The notes under the pieces are model-generated. The model was not told the origin of the DNA. It was given only the letters and a program-made list of their open reading frames with translations, and searched no databases. 64,000 nt of DNA from Euryarchaeota archaeon UBA557 (lineage in GTDB: Archaea > Thermoplasmatota > Poseidoniia > Poseidoniales > Thalassarchaeaceae): assembly GCA_002503285.1 (NCBI GenBank), contig DARI01000004.1, positions 22,949-86,948 of the forward strand. Direction: 5' to 3'. Positions 17,094 through 25,303 of this stretch are shown here, in pieces (within the stretch, counting starts at the first letter, position 1; each line of letters begins with the position of its first letter). The translations under genes were made by a program, and so were the position numbers.

Positions 17094-19346
17094 CTATTTC
17101 TTTTTCATTTTCTTCATCTTACCAATTAACTCACTAGCATCGCGTTTGTTAATTTCTTCTATTGTCGTTGTTTTAACTATAGCCATAGCATCCTCTACTT
17201 TTATTCCTAACCTTTCAACCATGGTCTTTATTGCCTTAACTTGAGGTTCTGTTGCTAAATTATCGCCATCTTTCTCTATTAATTTACCTATAATTATACT
17301 TGCTGATCCCTCTCTTCCTCCAGTTAGCTGATCTACGCTATCAATACTATTGGATTTCAAGATATCATCTAAATCTAAATTTAATTTATCAGTTAATTTA
17401 ACTATTAAACCAATTTGTTTATCACTTGCAGGAAATGTAGCTCCACTTTCTATTACTTCATCTAATATTGCTCGCATTTCATCTCCTGTCAATTCTTCAA
17501 TTTTTTTCCCTGATAGAATTTTTTTCTGATCAGTATTATTTTTACCCATTAATAAATTGTTTAACAATATTATTTGTTTTTTAGATGGAACGCTCCTCTT
17601 CCATATTTTTGCAGAACTATTAATTTCTTGAAAATTGCCTACAAAATTGTGCCAAACAGTAGGTGCAGATTTAGAACTATTTTCTATTGCATCTAAATTC
17701 ATTTCCATTTTTGCAGTAAATTCCTTATCAAACAAACCTTCATGATTTTCTTGATTATTATAAAATGGTACAACTTCCAGCCACATTATCCTACCGGATT
17801 CAGTTGGTTTTAATGACCCGTTGTTATTTTCTACATACTTTCTCTTATTCAGAGTTTGAATGGTTGTAACGTAAGTTGAAGGTCTACCAATCCCAGCTTT
17901 TTTCATTTCTTGTACTATCGAACTTTCTGAATATCTTCTAGGTGGTTTAGTTTCATCTATCACTAAATCAGGATTATTATCTATCTTGTCTAAGGGCCAT
18001 TTTGCACCATGCTCTAGATCGTATTTTGGTGGATTAATCTTTACATTATTATGATATTCAGTATACACTTCCTCCCAACCAGAATGAATTCTCCAGGATG
18101 CCATACCTGTAATCATTTTTTCAAAATTATTAGTTTTGGCTTTAATAGAGCGGGTTTCACGTATTGATTCAGACATTTGCGAAGCAGCAAATCTTGCCCA
18201 AATTAACCTATAAAGAGCTTGTGAGTCTTCATTACCACTTTTAAGTTTTATAATTTCAGGTCTTGTTGGTCTGATGGCTTCGTGTGCATCCTGAACATTT
18301 TTTGATCCATTTTTTGCGTCTGAACCTAACATTCCAGGCCCCAAATATTCTTTACCATATTTATCTGAAATATATTTTTGTACTGTATCTCTAGCTTCTT
18401 TATTAGTTCTAGTAGAATCTGTTCTAATATATGTTACATGCCCAGAATTATAAAGTGCGCCTGCAACATTACTAGTTCTTGATACTGACCATCCCAAATT
18501 TGAACTCGCCGTTTGCAATAGTGTATCGGTAGTAAAAGGTGGTTTAGGTTTTCTAGAATTTTTTCCTGATTTTATTGTAATAATCTCAATTGAATTATTT
18601 ACTTCTAGATTCTTTATAGCGCTTTTAGCTAATTCGAGATTGTAAGTTCTATCTGGATGATGTTTACCTGAGTCATCTGACCATGCTTGTTCGTCATCCT
18701 TTTCGTGAAACCTTACTTTAAAATTAATTTCTCCAGAATAGAAATTTACACTTTGAAATTTAATTGGTATATGCTGTTCTCGTTCTAATTCTTTTTCAAC
18801 AATAAATCCTAGCGTGGGCGTTTGCACCCTTCCCATTGATGCCAATCGCCAAGATCGAGAAAATCTTGAACATTCAAAACCTACTAACCTATCCATAAAT
18901 CTTCTAACCTTCGCAGAATCTACTAGGGAGTAATCTATTTCTCTTGCATCTGAAAGAGATTTTATAACTGAATCTTTTGTAATTTCGTTGAATGTAACCC
19001 TTTTTTGATTTGAAAAACCTTTTTTTGTAAAAATTTCACTAAGTCTCCAAGCAATGAACTCACCCTCTCTATCTGGGTCAGTAGCAATATATATCTCATC
19101 AACATTTGATGATTTAGCATGTTTAATCATTTCTGTTATTTTCTTTTTCGCTCCAATGGTCCAACTCCATGGTGGTTCAGGTAAGGTATCTAAATCAGAT
19201 TCCCACATTGGTTTACTAGAGTCTTTACTACCTTTACCTGGTAAATCTTCAACATGCCCTCCGCATGCTTGAACAATCCATTCTTTCCCTAGGTATTTTT
19301 TTACAGTATTTGCTTTAGCTCCTGATTCTAAAATCATCAACTTCAA
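17094..19346 (-). CDS. topA: DNA topoisomerase I (type IA) with repeated C-terminal tail
   Basis: Relaxes negatively supercoiled DNA through a 5'-phosphotyrosine intermediate. The TOPRIM domain is at 1-110, with the metal motif DPDREGE at 90-96. SMGRVQTPTLG lies at 170-180, and the catalytic tyrosine Y306 in GHVTYIRTDSTR. The core ends near 570. There are no C-terminal zinc ribbons. Instead, three repeats of about 50-60 residues follow (approximately 587, 639 and 698 to the end), each opening with a SxKQI- or TExQV-like helix; the first two also carry an ELTG/QLTG motif, absent from the third. The protein ends in a lysine tail. The bacterial-type core is common in Poseidoniia. First gene of its minus-strand unit. 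Confidence 0.93.
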   Translation of the reverse strand: MKLMILESGAKANTVKKYLGKEWIVQACGGHVEDLPGKGSKDSSKPMWESDLDTLPEPPWSWTIGAKKKITEMIKHAKSSNVDEIYIATDPDREGEFIAWRLSEIFTKKGFSNQKRVTFNEITKDSVIKSLSDAREIDYSLVDSAKVRRFMDRLVGFECSRFSRSWRLASMGRVQTPTLGFIVEKELEREQHIPIKFQSVNFYSGEINFKVRFHEKDDEQAWSDDSGKHHPDRTYNLELAKSAIKNLEVNNSIEIITIKSGKNSRKPKPPFTTDTLLQTASSNLGWSVSRTSNVAGALYNSGHVTYIRTDSTRTNKEARDTVQKYISDKYGKEYLGPGMLGSDAKNGSKNVQDAHEAIRPTRPEIIKLKSGNEDSQALYRLIWARFAASQMSESIRETRSIKAKTNNFEKMITGMASWRIHSGWEEVYTEYHNNVKINPPKYDLEHGAKWPLDKIDNNPDLVIDETKPPRRYSESSIVQEMKKAGIGRPSTYVTTIQTLNKRKYVENNNGSLKPTESGRIMWLEVVPFYNNQENHEGLFDKEFTAKMEMNLDAIENSSKSAPTVWHNFVGNFQEINSSAKIWKRSVPSKKQIILLNNLLMGKNNTDQKKILSGKKIEELTGDEMRAILDEVIESGATFPASDKQIGLIVKLTDKLNLDLDDILKSNSIDSVDQLTGGREGSASIIIGKLIEKDGDNLATEPQVKAIKTMVERLGIKVEDAMAIVKTTTIEEINKRDASELIGKMKKMKKK

Positions 19347-19446
19347 ATTACTTCACAACCGAGACAAAGACAGTCTACGATTCTTTCGAATTAAATGCTA
19401 TGTATAAATGTGAGTTAATTTTTTTTTTTAATTCATCATTTTCTTA

Positions 19447-19863
19447 TTATTGCCTAGATAAAAATCTATTTTGCTGTTCATTCCATGTTTCCTCAGATCC
19501 AGGTCCACCGCAGCCAATACAACCAGGATATCCTGCGTCTACTAATTTAATAATTCGCATTTCAAAATCAATCCAAAATAGTTTGGGTGAATTTTGTATC
19601 CAAATAATTTCTAATTCCCCTGGTTCTTGTTTACTAATTATTCCTATTGTTTGTTCATTATTTTCTATTATGATTTCATTTGAATTCGTTGATTTAGTTT
19701 TAGTTACGTTTAACAATACTGTTGGCGCTAAATCTGAAATTTTATTATTTAAATCTTGAATATTAACTTCCAACTTATCATCAATTATGAAATTCAATTT
19801 TTCTGATTTTAAGACTCTCCTACATATTTCCCACAGTGCTAAATCATAGGCTATCGACTTCAT
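19447..19863 (-). CDS. Uncharacterised small protein
   Basis: Not recognised. A 138-residue protein from the ATG at 19863, mixed alpha/beta with no membrane segment. The C-terminal stretch has GCIGCGGPG, which with only two cysteines is more likely a flexible loop than a metal site. An in-frame GTG at 19881 would add six residues. The opposite strand also holds an open frame here, but its composition (many Ser, Phe, Pro runs) reads like a shadow. Divergent from pyrD, 52 bp apart. Confidence 0.55.
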   Translation of the reverse strand: MKSIAYDLALWEICRRVLKSEKLNFIIDDKLEVNIQDLNNKISDLAPTVLLNVTKTKSTNSNEIIIENNEQTIGIISKQEPGELEIIWIQNSPKLFWIDFEMRIIKLVDAGYPGCIGCGGPGSEETWNEQQNRFLSRQ

Positions 19864-19915
19864 TGTTATACTATGATACACAACTATTGAAGAATATTAC
19901 CGTCTCCGTCAATAT

Positions 19916-21019
19916 ATGGGTTTGCCTTATCGTAGTTTTGTTAGGCCAATTCTGAAGGTAATGGATTCTGAAAAAGCCCATAAGAATAGTATCAATATAT
20001 TATCAAAATTCGATGATAGTACAACTGGACAACTACTATTAAATTCTATATATGGTGCACCTGATGAACCAATTACTGTTTTGAATAACCTATTTAGGCA
20101 CCCACTTGGATTAGCAGCAGGTTTTGATAAAGGGGCAGATGTTTTGTCTTCTTGGCCTTCACTAGGATTTTCTTGGGGTGAATATGGAGGAGTAACTAGA
20201 TTTCCTCAAGATGGTAATCCTAAACCTAGAATGTTTAGAGCAGAAAAAGAAAATGCCTTAATCAATAGAATGGGGCTAAATAATCCAGGTGCAATTAATA
20301 TAAAAGATAAATTAAATCAACGTAAATCCACAGGTAATTGGCCTAGCATTCCTATCGCTGCAAACATCGGACGTTCTAGTAAAATTTCTAATGACGATGC
20401 ACCTCAAGATTACTCTGATACGTTGGAAATATTATGGGATTATGCTGATATTTTTGTATTGAATGTATCTTCTCCTAACACCCCTAATCTTAGGGAACTT
20501 CAAAATCACTCATATCTAGATTTGATCTTATCTGAATGTATGAAAATTAGAGATAACTCAATAGTATACAAACCAATATTATTGAAACTATCTCCTGATA
20601 GGGATGATGATCAAATTATTGATTCGGTAGATACAGCAATTAGACATAACATTGATGGATTTATTGCCACTAATACTACGATAAAGAAACCAGTCCCGAT
20701 GAATACTAAATCACGGAAGGTATTGTCTCAAGAAGGTGGATTATCTGGTAGGCCTTTACACAACAGATCTTTAGAAGTTATTAGACTAATACATGGACAT
20801 ACAAATGGTAATTATCCAATAATAGGTGTTGGAGGTATAGAATCGCCTAATACAGCTTGGTCTGCTATAACTTCAGGGGCTTCATTATTGCAATTATATT
20901 CATCTCTGGTATTTCAAGGTCCTTCTGTAGTTTCAAATATTGTTAAAGGGATAAAAAAGAGACGCATTGATGAAGGATTTGAAAATATTTCCGAAGCCGT
21001 TGGATATAAGTTATTATAA
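19916..21019 (+). CDS. pyrD: Dihydroorotate dehydrogenase, class 2 (quinone-linked)
   Basis: Oxidises dihydroorotate to orotate in pyrimidine synthesis, passing electrons to membrane quinone. The N-terminus (SFVRPILKVMDSEKAHK) has the amphipathic helix of class 2 enzymes. FMN-site motifs are present: GLAAGFDKGA, RMGLNNPG, and NVSSPNTPNLR, in which the serine is the class 2 catalytic base. IGVGGIESPNTAW completes the phosphate site. At 367 residues it is a normal class 2 length. Class 2 is mainly bacterial and eukaryotic, so in an archaeon this suggests past transfer; it also agrees with a quinone-based respiratory chain. No strong ribosome site precedes the ATG. Confidence 0.93.
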   Translation: MGLPYRSFVRPILKVMDSEKAHKNSINILSKFDDSTTGQLLLNSIYGAPDEPITVLNNLFRHPLGLAAGFDKGADVLSSWPSLGFSWGEYGGVTRFPQDGNPKPRMFRAEKENALINRMGLNNPGAINIKDKLNQRKSTGNWPSIPIAANIGRSSKISNDDAPQDYSDTLEILWDYADIFVLNVSSPNTPNLRELQNHSYLDLILSECMKIRDNSIVYKPILLKLSPDRDDDQIIDSVDTAIRHNIDGFIATNTTIKKPVPMNTKSRKVLSQEGGLSGRPLHNRSLEVIRLIHGHTNGNYPIIGVGGIESPNTAWSAITSGASLLQLYSSLVFQGPSVVSNIVKGIKKRRIDEGFENISEAVGYKLL

Positions 21020-21044
21020 TTTTTAAAAATAATGAGGAAAATAA

Positions 21045-21437
21045 ATGGTTACAAATAAATTTACTAAATTATTGATAATTGGTGTCTCAATGTTTTCGAT
21101 ATTATTTTTAATGCTTTTGTCAGTAGATCCAGATATACAATATTCTGTTGATGATATCATGAAAGATCCGGATGAATATGACAATTTAGATATTTTTGTC
21201 AGAGGTGAAGTTGTTAATTCAAGTTTATCATTGAGTGAAAATTTTTTTAATATATCGGGAATAACGTATGTAATCCCAGTTGATTATTCAGGAGCTTCAC
21301 TACCTGAAGGATTCCATGAAGGATTAACGATAGCTATCAAGGGTAAATTTGTAAAAGTAGATGATGAATGGACTTTATTTGCTACAGAAGTTATAACTGG
21401 ATGCCCTTCAAAATATGAAACTGTTGATAATTCTTGA
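21045..21437 (+). CDS. ccmE: CcmE-type haem chaperone, CXXXY variant
   Basis: Membrane-anchored haem chaperone for c-type cytochrome maturation. The 130 residues form an N-terminal signal anchor (8-27) and an OB-fold domain. The family pattern of DEYDNLDIFVRGEVV, PVDYSGASLPEGFHEG and LFATEVITGCPSKYE is clear. Where the E. coli protein binds haem through a histidine (HxxxY), this one has a cysteine (C122-P-S-K-Y126). That is the known CXXXY form found in archaea and some sulphate reducers. Translation is supported by GAGG a few bases before the ATG. No other ccm genes lie in the window. It is followed by the SRP RNA gene. Confidence 0.8.
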   Translation: MVTNKFTKLLIIGVSMFSILFLMLLSVDPDIQYSVDDIMKDPDEYDNLDIFVRGEVVNSSLSLSENFFNISGITYVIPVDYSGASLPEGFHEGLTIAIKGKFVKVDDEWTLFATEVITGCPSKYETVDNS

Positions 21438-21469
21438 GATGGATTAATTGATACGTTATGGGATGATGC

Positions 21470-21788
21470 GAAGTACGGGCTAGGGGGAGCGTTGACGTGT
21501 TCTATAATTCACAAATCGTTGATAATGGTGACCTGAAGTTCGAGGGCGGCGTAGACGAACCACTGATGACTCATCGGTTAACGACGATGCTTCGCCCCCA
21601 AGAGATCCATGTTAGTGGAAATTTCTTCCGAAGGGAAGTTATTACCACTTTACACTTGGGAAACAGGTCAGGCGCGGAAGCGAGCAGCCCTACTGAGAAT
21701 AATGGATGCCTTGGGATAGCGGAGCGGAGGAGATTGATGGTATATCATCTATGGTAACGTACGTCCACCGAGAACATGCCCACACTAT
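21470..21788 (+). ncRNA. ffs: Signal recognition particle RNA (7S RNA)
   Basis: RNA scaffold of the signal recognition particle. The stretch is visibly richer in G and C than its surroundings and lacks a convincing gene. Domain IV (SRP54 site) is plain near 21668-21692: GGTCAGG, a GGAA tetraloop and AGCAGCC. The ends pair: AGT-AC-GGGC at 21472-21480 with GCCC-AC-ACT at 21778-21786, and inside that TGTTCT (21498-21503) with AGAACA (21771-21776), the base of helix 5. Ends are approximate to a few bases. A TTAATTGATA element at 21444-21453 could be its TATA box. The 3' end touches the stop of the convergent EVE gene. Confidence 0.9.
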
Positions 21789-22252
21789 AATTCATCTACG
21801 TTACTTATTTTGTGAATAATTTTAAAAAATTTTTCTGGAACAGGTTGTATGGATAGACGACTTCCTTTTCTCAATAATGGCATCCCTTCCAACATTGGAT
21901 TCTCTCTCATTTCAGGAAGTGTAATTTTTTTAGTTTTTACAACAGGTTCTATGTCAACCATAAACCATCTAGGGTTTTCAGGAGTAGACTTTTCATCATA
22001 ATAATTTGAATTAACATCCCATGATGTAAAATCTGGATATGATTCTTTACAAATTTTAGCTATTCCTGCTATATGCGGAGGTTTACAATTAGAATGATAA
22101 AATAATACTAGGTCGCCTAATTTCATTTTATCTCTCATAAAATTTCTAGCTTGATAATTTCTTACTCCGTCCCAGTGTGTGGTGCCATCTGCTACTAATT
22201 TATCCCAAGGGTAAACATTTAATTCACTTTTCATTAGCCAATATTTTACCAT
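21785..22252 (-). CDS. EVE domain protein
   Basis: EVE domains belong to the PUA-like fold and in other organisms bind modified nucleotides in DNA or RNA. The 155-residue protein is a single domain. The diagnostic features are YWLMKSELNVYPW at the start, HWDGVRNYQARNFMRD, GDLVLFYHSNCKPP and GIAKICKESYPDFTSWD, then a WFMVDIEP strand. It resembles the human thymocyte nuclear protein 1 family (about 145-160 residues). It is convergent with the SRP RNA gene and just downstream of the MMPL exporter gene (39 bp apart). Its ligand here is unknown. Confidence 0.85.
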   Translation of the reverse strand: MVKYWLMKSELNVYPWDKLVADGTTHWDGVRNYQARNFMRDKMKLGDLVLFYHSNCKPPHIAGIAKICKESYPDFTSWDVNSNYYDEKSTPENPRWFMVDIEPVVKTKKITLPEMRENPMLEGMPLLRKGSRLSIQPVPEKFFKIIHKISNVDEL

Positions 22253-22290
22253 AATACTCTCTCTATTATCTAATACATGAATGTTATTAT

Positions 22291-25167
22291 CTACCAGGCA
22301 TCTTCGGAATTACCAAATAATAATGCCGCATCTATTACATCTATATCGTCTCGAACAATTGCCCTTCTAATACCTGCTGCTTTAACCATATTCTCTACTC
22401 CTCCGGTCAAGCCCCAATTCATTTTGACAAATAATGAATATATAGCAGGTAGTAATAACAAAGCAGACAATGCAGCTATAATTAATAGTACTATTATAAC
22501 AGCAACGAATGGTTTTATGGCTGGTATTGGTATTAAGAAGGCACATGACATTCCAGCAGCAGTTACAGTAGTTGCCTCGAACAAACTCATTCCTGTACTT
22601 GCACAAGCAGTTTTTATGGCGTTTAAATCTCCCCCTAGTTCTTTAACTCTATTAGCAATATGGATGGAAAAATCAACTCCAACGCCAACCAAAATAGAAC
22701 CAATCATAACTGTAACCAGATTAAGAGGTACACCATTAGTATCCATTACTATCCACTGCATCCCAACAGTAAATCCAACTGGAACGGTAGTAAGTAATGC
22801 ATATCTCAAATCTCTAAATACTAATGCTAATGTTAACACTGTAAATCCTAGAGCGAAAAATAATGAATTCCATTGAGATCCTACAATCATTTCATTAATT
22901 TCTATAGTTATTGGGGCTACACCGATTAAATTAGTAGCATCTATTGAATATTCTTTTTTTCCCGCACTTTCAGTCTTTAAATTGATGAGGTTAACTGCCT
23001 TTGAAGTAGATTGACTGTCTAAAAATGGCATATCAATATAGATTAAATTTTTATCAAAATCATCTGATATGAAAAATTCCCTCATTTCATCTGTTAAAGT
23101 ATTGTAGAACACATATAACAAAAAGTTTTGTATTTGTCTTCCACCATCATCCTCTTGTGCGTCTAAAGTATCTAATGCTGCCCAAAATGAAGCATTTCCT
23201 GAGGCTTCCCTATCAAATATTAATTCCGCTGCATCGTCAATAGGGCCAGGTAGTGGGAATTCATCTAACAAATCCAATATTGGCGAACCTGAAAAATTAA
23301 CTCCGATTGCAATAGCTTTCATAAGAAATACTACAGACACAGCACTTGTGTTTTCAATTCGATCACATTCAGCAGCCAGTTCCTCAATACCTTCTAGGTT
23401 GCCATAAGGGTGATCAGCAGTAAATGAAAATGAAGGTTCTGCTCCTATTGGGGCTTTTACTAATATGAAACCTGGTTGTCCAGAGTCAAACTCATCAGAA
23501 TAAACCTTCATTTTTTGAACAGCAGCAATTTCTTCCGGAGCCATGTCTAATAAGTCAATATTTTCTTCTATATTTTGCCTAGATATTCCTGCTGATATTA
23601 ACATTAATAATAAAAATACTGATAGGGATACCTTAGTCCAATTAACTGGAACTTCTACTGCACTTGTAAATAATTTGGGTGGAGGGTGAGAAGGCTTTTT
23701 TAAATCTAGCAATAATGTCAAATTGGGTACCATCAGCATAGTCATTAAGTATACAACAACAATTCCACCAGCTAATGACCAACCTACAGTTTGTATTGGC
23801 CGCATTGGAGTAAAAACTAATGAAATAAACCCTATTATTGTTGTAGTTGCAGACAAGAAAACTGCCTTTCCTGTAGAATTTAAAGCCTCATCAATTTTCT
23901 CCCTAGGGCTACCTTTGGCTTCTGCATATCTATTTGTAATGTGCAGTCCATACGAAACTCCCAATGCCAATACAATGGGTCCCACTATTATTACCGTCAT
24001 AGTTACTTCATAATTAGAATAACCAATTATTCCTAATGTTATCCATACGGAGCACAATGTGGGCAGACCAGTAATAATAACTACTTTAACGCCCTGAACA
24101 AATCTAATCCTGCCTGTTTGCAATAAATCGCAATGAAATAAAAATAATCCAAATGAAACCGCTACTACTCCAACCGGAAATACAGTCCAAAACAATTTAA
24201 ATGACTCTTCAGTAATTGCATTTGTCAAAGGCGTAGGGCCAGTTAACGTCATGGTCAAGTTTCGTTCTTCCCATTTATTATCAACAGAAATTTTATCAAT
24301 TATTAATTGCGTTCTTTCAATTATTCCTGGAATTCCGCCATCATCATCTATTCCATCTCCATCTTTATCTAAATTTCCAGAGATTCCAAAAATTAATACA
24401 CCCCTGTTCCAATGTTTTGCAGATAAATTGACTTGATTTCCAGCTGCATCAAATGTCCCCACATCTCGTACTAACTTATCTAATGCATTTTGTGGCATTT
24501 CCTCTAATATCCGATCAATTCTACCTTGTTCTTCAGGTATTGCATAATTTCCAATTATGTCAGATTGTGAATCTATTGTATCATTTGCGGAATCAGAAAG
24601 ATCTTCATTACCAGTTGCATCAGCTACACCGTTAAAAAATGCCTTCGCGAGACGTCCCGCACTAGAATTAACTTCTTTTATGACGGTAGATATGGATAAT
24701 ACATATACAATGGAATCATCTTCACCTCTATCATTTCTATTGGAATTAATACTTCTTTCAATCTGATCCAATTCATCTAAAATAAATTTTTGTGTAATAT
24801 TATAATCTTCGGATTCTACGTAAACAATCATGATGTTTGTTGTCCAATTTTCTCCAACTTCTTCAAGAAGATTTTTTGAACTAGTCGGATCTGTAGACTC
24901 AGGAAGATAAACATCCATTTCACCATTGACATTCAATGCTCCCTCTTCACTGCACCAACTTGGCTCATATCCTGTTCTACAATCATTAACACCAGAATGA
25001 GTAGTAAAAAATCCTGTTATTATTAAACAAAAAATAACTGTTAGTGCTGGAAACATTGTAAGTAAATTGGTAGTAGTTGCTCCCCTAAATTTTCTCTTTA
25101 AATTGTTAGTAAATTTCGAAATTTTTTCGAAATTTAAATTTTGTCCATCATTACTCATGCCGGACAT
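22291..25167 (-). CDS. MMPL/RND superfamily exporter
   Basis: Large integral membrane transporter driven by the proton gradient, of the MMPL/SSD branch of RND proteins. The 958 residues form two homologous halves. Each has one helix (about 36-54 and 508-524), a large extracytoplasmic domain, and a bundle of five helices. The sterol-sensing-like core motifs are LALGVSYGLHITNRYAE in the first half and VGVGVDFSIHIANRVKE in the second. A calcium-like acidic loop with DKDGDGIDDDGG is present in the first periplasmic domain. Substrates of such proteins range from lipids to hopanoids; nothing here identifies it. Alternative start nine bases downstream at 25158. Divergent from valS. Confidence 0.85.
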   Translation of the reverse strand: MSGMSNDGQNLNFEKISKFTNNLKRKFRGATTTNLLTMFPALTVIFCLIITGFFTTHSGVNDCRTGYEPSWCSEEGALNVNGEMDVYLPESTDPTSSKNLLEEVGENWTTNIMIVYVESEDYNITQKFILDELDQIERSINSNRNDRGEDDSIVYVLSISTVIKEVNSSAGRLAKAFFNGVADATGNEDLSDSANDTIDSQSDIIGNYAIPEEQGRIDRILEEMPQNALDKLVRDVGTFDAAGNQVNLSAKHWNRGVLIFGISGNLDKDGDGIDDDGGIPGIIERTQLIIDKISVDNKWEERNLTMTLTGPTPLTNAITEESFKLFWTVFPVGVVAVSFGLFLFHCDLLQTGRIRFVQGVKVVIITGLPTLCSVWITLGIIGYSNYEVTMTVIIVGPIVLALGVSYGLHITNRYAEAKGSPREKIDEALNSTGKAVFLSATTTIIGFISLVFTPMRPIQTVGWSLAGGIVVVYLMTMLMVPNLTLLLDLKKPSHPPPKLFTSAVEVPVNWTKVSLSVFLLLMLISAGISRQNIEENIDLLDMAPEEIAAVQKMKVYSDEFDSGQPGFILVKAPIGAEPSFSFTADHPYGNLEGIEELAAECDRIENTSAVSVVFLMKAIAIGVNFSGSPILDLLDEFPLPGPIDDAAELIFDREASGNASFWAALDTLDAQEDDGGRQIQNFLLYVFYNTLTDEMREFFISDDFDKNLIYIDMPFLDSQSTSKAVNLINLKTESAGKKEYSIDATNLIGVAPITIEINEMIVGSQWNSLFFALGFTVLTLALVFRDLRYALLTTVPVGFTVGMQWIVMDTNGVPLNLVTVMIGSILVGVGVDFSIHIANRVKELGGDLNAIKTACASTGMSLFEATTVTAAGMSCAFLIPIPAIKPFVAVIIVLLIIAALSALLLLPAIYSLFVKMNWGLTGGVENMVKAAGIRRAIVRDDIDVIDAALLFGNSEDAW

Positions 25168-25303
25168 CTGTTATATGCTGTATGAAGGAAGGACTTCAAC
25201 CTCTCGCTTTAAATTCTCATAAATACATTATAATTCAATGGCGTATATTGGGAACGGTCAAGAGTAACATACACTCGCGGACGATGTAAATGGAGGTAGT
25301 GTG

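Noticed and set aside
19400..19759. 119-codon plus-strand frame antisense to the small protein at 19447-19863
   Set aside because: Amino-acid composition is Ser/Phe/Pro-rich and lacks a plausible start context; the minus-strand frame reads more naturally. Neither has a known family, so confidence is moderate.
21497..21757. 86-codon open frame on the plus strand with ATG-like start inside a G/C-rich stretch
   Set aside because: It lies wholly inside the SRP RNA gene; its DNA shows the GGTCAGG, GGAA and AGCAGCC motif and paired ends. The protein is not family-like.
22277..22876. 199-codon plus-strand open frame
   Set aside because: It is antisense to the MMPL exporter, whose motifs (VGVGVDFSIHIANR) are on the minus strand; composition is Thr/Pro/Asn-heavy as in shadow frames.
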